From Pseudomonadota bacterium (GTDB lineage Bacteria > Pseudomonadota > Gammaproteobacteria > Acidiferrobacterales > UBA6901), in assembly GCA_021785795.1 (NCBI GenBank), contig JAJYEK010000117.1:2127-10667 (forward strand): DNA of 8,541 nucleotides, read 5' to 3'. The position numbers were made by a program, and so were the translations under genes. Within the stretch, counting starts at the first letter, position 1, and each line of letters starts with the position of its first letter. The notes beneath the pieces are model-generated. The model was not told where the DNA came from. It did not search any database and saw nothing but the letters and a program-made list of their open reading frames with translations. Below are positions 5,848-8,541 of this stretch, piece after piece.

Positions 5848-5860
5848 AGGAGGCATCGTG
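5848..5860 (+). promoter_or_regulatory. Ribosome binding site that fixes a GTG start
   Basis: A perfect AGGAGG (5848-5853) lies 4 nt before GTG 5858. This decides the kinase-like gene's start, which would otherwise be ambiguous for lack of an ATG. Confidence 0.75.
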
Positions 5861-6714
5861 TCCGCTCTGACAAGGCTGTTCCGGATTAGCCTCGCCGCCG
5901 CCGGCTATCTACTCTGGTGGTTGCTGGTCCGTCTGCATTTGTGGCGCACCCGGGTGACGCCGGCCCAACGGTTGTGCCACGTCCTGGAGCGGCTGGGCGC
6001 AACATTCGTAAAACTTGGCCAGGGCCTTAGCCTGCATCGTGACCTGTTGCCGGATGATTATGTTCTTGCGCTGCAAAGCCTGCAGGATCGAGTGGCACCG
6101 TTTTCCGGCGAGCGTGCGCAGCACGAAGCGGAACAGGGGCTGGGGAAATCCATCGCTGAGCTTTTTGCCGAATTCGAGCCCCGCGCGTTGACGGCCGCTT
6201 CCATCGCTCAGGTGCACCGGGCGCGCCTGCGCGACAGACAGCAGGTCGTCGTCAAAATCCGCCGACCGGACATCAAGGCTGAGATTGACCGCGACATGCG
6301 CCTGCTGCGCCGCACCGTGCGCATGCTGCTTGCACTGTTTCCATGGCGGCGACGCTATGGGCTGCTCGTCGGCATCGACGAGATCTGGACAAACCTGCGC
6401 AAGGAGACGGATTTCCGGAAGGAGGCGCGGAACATCATGCGGCTCGTCGAGGCCTTTCGCGGTTCGTCAACGGTGCACGTGCCGGCAGTGATCGACGGGC
6501 TTTATACGAAGTCCGTGCTGGTGCAGGAGCTGAGCGGTGGGAGGCGCGTGGATGATCCCGCGATACAGACGCAGGGGGCGCATCTCGCACAGGCCTTCGT
6601 TGAGGCTTATCTGAAGCAGATATTCGTCATGGGGCTATTTCACGGTGACCCCCATCCAGGAAACCTGTTCATCATGGAGAACGGGCAAATATGCTTCCAT
6701 GACTTCGGGATCGT

Positions 6715-6720
6715 GGGGGG
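6715..6720 (+). other. G6 homopolymer carrying the frameshift
   Basis: Six Gs follow GT in the codons after ATC GTG. With five, the frame reads I-V-G-A-L-D-P-P and joins the conserved C-terminal lobe; with six it does not. Homopolymer indels are common both as sequencing errors and as slipped-strand mutations. Confidence 0.75.
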
Positions 6721-7463
6721 CGCTCGATCCCCCGACGCACCGGAACCTTGGGGCGCTCATGCTGGCCTTTGTGCATGGCGACAGCGAGTGGATGCTGGAT
6801 GCGGCGCTGGATCTGGATCTGGGTCTGGGCCTGGGTTTGCTCGCAGGGGAGATGGATCGCGCGATGTTCCGTCAGGGTCTGCAGGAAATCATCCAGGATT
6901 ACGCCGGGTTGCCGCTGAAGGACTGGTCGCTATTCGAGGTGTTCGTGCGCATCGTACGTGGGAGGGGGCGCAACATCCGCGCCCCCCACAACCTGCTGGT
7001 CCTGATGCGTGCGATGTCTCTCATGGAAAGCACAGTGCGAAGCCTCGATCCGGAGCTCAATCTGATCGGGGGATTGCTCGGCAAGGCCGAAGATCTGCTC
7101 CGATCCTCCGCCGGCGCCGGGGCGGAAACGGGGCTGAACCGCCTGCAATTCGAGGCCGCGGCGGTGCGGGGGCTTCCGGCTGATCTCGGTGCCATGATTC
7201 ACCGGATGCGCGTCAATGGACTGGAACTGCACGTGCTGCATCACGGAATGGAAGAGCTGGAACGACACATCGATCGCGGTAGAAATCGTGTGTCCTTGGC
7301 GCTGGTGACGCTGGGGCTCTATATCGCCGCCTCGTTGCTGATGCAGCACTCGATCGGGCCGCGTTTCGAGGAGATACCGCTGCTCGCGGTCGCGGGCTAT
7401 GCGCTCGCGCTGTGGTTTACGTGGCGCCTTGCACGCGGGATTTCGCACTCCGGAAGGTTGTGA
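6720..7463 (+). pseudogene. Detached 3' part of the ABC1/UbiB-like gene
   Basis: 247 codons in the shifted frame encode the C-terminal lobe: ALDPPTHRNLGALMLAFVHG, a Leu/Asp/Gly dipeptide repeat, DWSLFEVFVRIVRGRGRNIR, an amphipathic alpha-helical section, and two hydrophobic helices (VSLALVTLGLYIAASLL; IPLLAVAGYALALWF) before the stop. It has no start codon or ribosome binding site of its own near its beginning, so it is not an independent gene. Confidence 0.7.
6807..6836 (+). repeat. Five tandem hexamers inside the kinase-like gene
   Basis: CTGGAT, CTGGAT, CTGGGT, CTGGGC and CTGGGT follow one another and encode LD-LD-LG-LG-LG. It is a short in-frame tandem array, probably a slippage expansion tolerated in a surface loop of the C-terminal lobe. 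Confidence 0.6.
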
Positions 7464-7466
7464 GCG

Positions 7467-8465
7467 ATGCGTGTGGTTCACGGCAATCCTCGGGGGCCCG
7501 GCTATCTGAGCACCGGCCAGACAAGCTGCCATGATGCGAACGGCCGGGTAATCTCGTGCTCCGGGAGCGGACAGGACGCGGAATTCCGCGCCGGAATCCC
7601 GTGGCCGTCACCCCGGTTCGAGATCCGGCATGACGTCGTGCTGGACGGCCTCACCGGATTGATCTGGACCCGCAATGCGAATCTCGCGGAGTACCCCATG
7701 ACCTGGCGGGAGACGCTCGACTTCATCGCAGGCATGACCCGCGAACGCACTCTGGGCTTCAGCGACTGGCGGCTTCCCAACCGGCGCGAACTCAGAAGCC
7801 TCATCAGCAATCAGACGCGCCGGCCTGCACTACCGGAGGATCACCCCTTCATCGGCATTTTCCCCGGCTGGTATTGGAGTTCGACCAGCGCCGCAATCAG
7901 CCCCGCGCATGCCTGGTACGTCCACATGGACGGAGCGCGGATGTTTTATGGCGGCAAGGATCAGTCGTATCTGGTCTGGCCGGTGCGGGGCGCATCGAAC
8001 GTGCTGCCCGCCACCGGGCAGAAACGGTGCTACGACGACGCGGGTCGGATTATCGCCTGCGACGGCAGCGGGCAGGATGCCGAGTTCAGTTCCGGCCTCT
8101 CTTGGCCGGAGCCGCGTTTCGCCTCGCAAAGCGCGACAGCAATCGATCACCTGACCGGCCTGCGGTGGCGGCGCGCTGCCGATCTGGTCGGACCCGTTTC
8201 GTGGGAAGAAGCCCTCGCGGCGGTCGCGGCGCTCAACCGCGGGCGATCGCGCTGGCGCCTGCCCAACATCAATGAGCTCGAGTCGCTCGTCGATTGTTCG
8301 ACACACAGTCCGGCACTGCCGGCGGACCACCCGTTCGATGACCTGCAGGACGTATACTGGTCGGCAACCACAAGTCTCTACGAGCCCGACTGGGCGTGGG
8401 CGCTGTACCTCGACCGCTGCGAGCCAAGGAAGGTGCGAAGCACCGAGGCGAGTAGTCCGCGGTAG
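7467..8465 (+). CDS. Tandem Lcl/DUF1566-domain protein
   Basis: 332 residues in two homologous modules (about 14-178 and 180-332). Each opens with TGQ-x2-C-x9-C (C21/C31; C188/C198) and GSGQDAEF, then PRF, LTGLxWxRxAxL, a W-x-E-x-L helix, WRLPN (101-105; 263-267), an LP-x-DHPF stretch and YWSxT (136-140; 297-301). This is the DUF1566/Lcl C-terminal fold, known from the Legionella collagen-like adhesin and many secreted proteins. Paired cysteines suggest an extracytoplasmic location, yet no signal peptide is visible at the start used here. Module 1 ends with the usual VWPVRG (170-175); module 2 loses this after WALYLDR and ends in a basic tail, so its C-terminus looks frameshifted or eroded. 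ATG 7467 lies 3 nt after the kinase stop, suggesting translational coupling. Function unknown; adhesion or ligand binding is the usual guess. Confidence 0.8.
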   Translation: MRVVHGNPRGPGYLSTGQTSCHDANGRVISCSGSGQDAEFRAGIPWPSPRFEIRHDVVLDGLTGLIWTRNANLAEYPMTWRETLDFIAGMTRERTLGFSDWRLPNRRELRSLISNQTRRPALPEDHPFIGIFPGWYWSSTSAAISPAHAWYVHMDGARMFYGGKDQSYLVWPVRGASNVLPATGQKRCYDDAGRIIACDGSGQDAEFSSGLSWPEPRFASQSATAIDHLTGLRWRRAADLVGPVSWEEALAAVAALNRGRSRWRLPNINELESLVDCSTHSPALPADHPFDDLQDVYWSATTSLYEPDWAWALYLDRCEPRKVRSTEASSPR

Positions 8466-8479
8466 GCGTAGGGTCCGGG

Positions 8480-8500
8480 CGGGTGGCCGCAGGCCACCTG
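8480..8500 (+). terminator. Strong hairpin after the DUF1566 gene
   Basis: GGTGGCC (8482-8488) pairs with GGCCACC (8492-8498) around a GCA loop, extended by a G-T wobble (8481/8499) and C8480-G8500 to nine pairs. It starts 14 nt after the stop codon. No T-run follows. It abuts repeat copy B. Confidence 0.45.
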
Positions 8501-8531
8501 CAAGGACACCCGAAACGCCGTCCAGCCGTTG
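8501..8531 (+). repeat. Dispersed imperfect direct repeat, copy B
   Basis: 26 of 31 positions match 1288-1318 in the same orientation, with an identical 11-base core CGAAACGCCGT (8511-8521) and AGCCGTTG (8524-8531). It directly follows the hairpin at 8480-8500 and is cut by the window end, so its full length is unknown. Confidence 0.6.
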
Positions 8532-8541
8532 CTAGGGCGAG

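Larger units (their letters stand above)
5475..5857. other. 383-bp gene-free stretch with inverted repeats
   Basis: Between the small secreted protein and the kinase-like gene. Frames on both strands here lack ribosome binding sites and recognisable domains. It contains hairpin CGCGG-TTTT-CCGCG (5489-5502), a competing arm pair CCGCGGG/CCCGCGG (5498-5504 with 5522-5528), and the palindrome ACCTGCC-N4-GGCAGGT (5678-5695). A promoter for the kinase gene should lie here, but I could not pick a convincing one. Confidence 0.5.
5858..7463 (+). pseudogene. ABC1/AarF/UbiB-family kinase-like protein, frameshifted
   Basis: Atypical protein-kinase-like membrane protein of the family that supports ubiquinone biosynthesis or lipid handling. 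Motifs before the break: K52-L-G-Q55 (KxGQ), the alanine-rich loop with AASIAQVH (113-120), K133 in VVKIRRP, E183-T-D185 (ExD), catalytic loop HGDPHPGN (262-269) and D282-F-G284. Directly after DFGIVG (codon 6716-6718) one extra G in the run 6715-6720 shifts the frame. Removing it continues as ALDPPTHRNLGALMLAFVHG to the stop at 7461-7463, about 534 residues, close to normal UbiB length, ending in two membrane helices. Unrepaired, translation runs on in the wrong frame to 7183, giving 441 residues without the true C-terminal lobe or membrane anchor. No ubiE or ubiJ neighbour is present, so this may be a paralogue and not the housekeeping UbiB. Confidence 0.85.

Overview
The window looks like part of a chromosome from a GC-rich Gammaproteobacterium (or a close relative) with a chemolithotrophic, iron- or sulfur-oxidising flavour. 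That guess rests on a Cyc2-like outer-membrane cytochrome-porin, an inner-membrane SPW/cytochrome c protein of a kind I associate with sulfur-oxidising Proteobacteria, an ABC1/UbiB-type kinase-like protein and an ISAzo13-family transposase. No marker gene fixes the taxon.

Layout. 1-~1273: an ISAzo13-family insertion sequence whose left end is cut by the window edge. 1274-1636: no gene, but a run of strong inverted repeats and one copy of an imperfect repeat that recurs at the end of the window. 1637-3007 (minus strand): the monohaem cytochrome-porin gene. 3008-3827: a long divergent intergenic region with two back-to-back promoter-like elements, both TTGACC-N20-(-10), one carrying a near-perfect MerR-type dyad. 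3828-4909 (plus): an inner-membrane protein joining an SPW repeat domain to a cytochrome c-like domain with a CLKCH haem site, broken by a one-base frameshift near 4746. 5001-5474: a small secreted His/Met-rich protein. 5475-5857: non-coding, with hairpins. 5858-7463: a full-length ABC1/AarF/UbiB kinase-like protein broken by one extra G in a G6 run just after its DFG motif. 7467-8465: a tandem Lcl/DUF1566 protein whose second module lacks its normal C-terminus. 8466-8541: a hairpin, then the second copy of the dispersed repeat.

Working model (inference): the cytochrome-porin in the outer membrane, the small periplasmic protein and the inner-membrane cytochrome could form an electron-transfer or metal-related envelope module. 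The two divergent promoters suggest that one MerR-family regulator, not encoded here, could control both sides. The kinase and DUF1566 genes are separated by only 3 nt and look translationally coupled. Two clear single-base frameshifts and one abnormal C-terminus in about 5 kb mean either that the locus is decaying or that the assembly has indel errors; raw reads would settle which.
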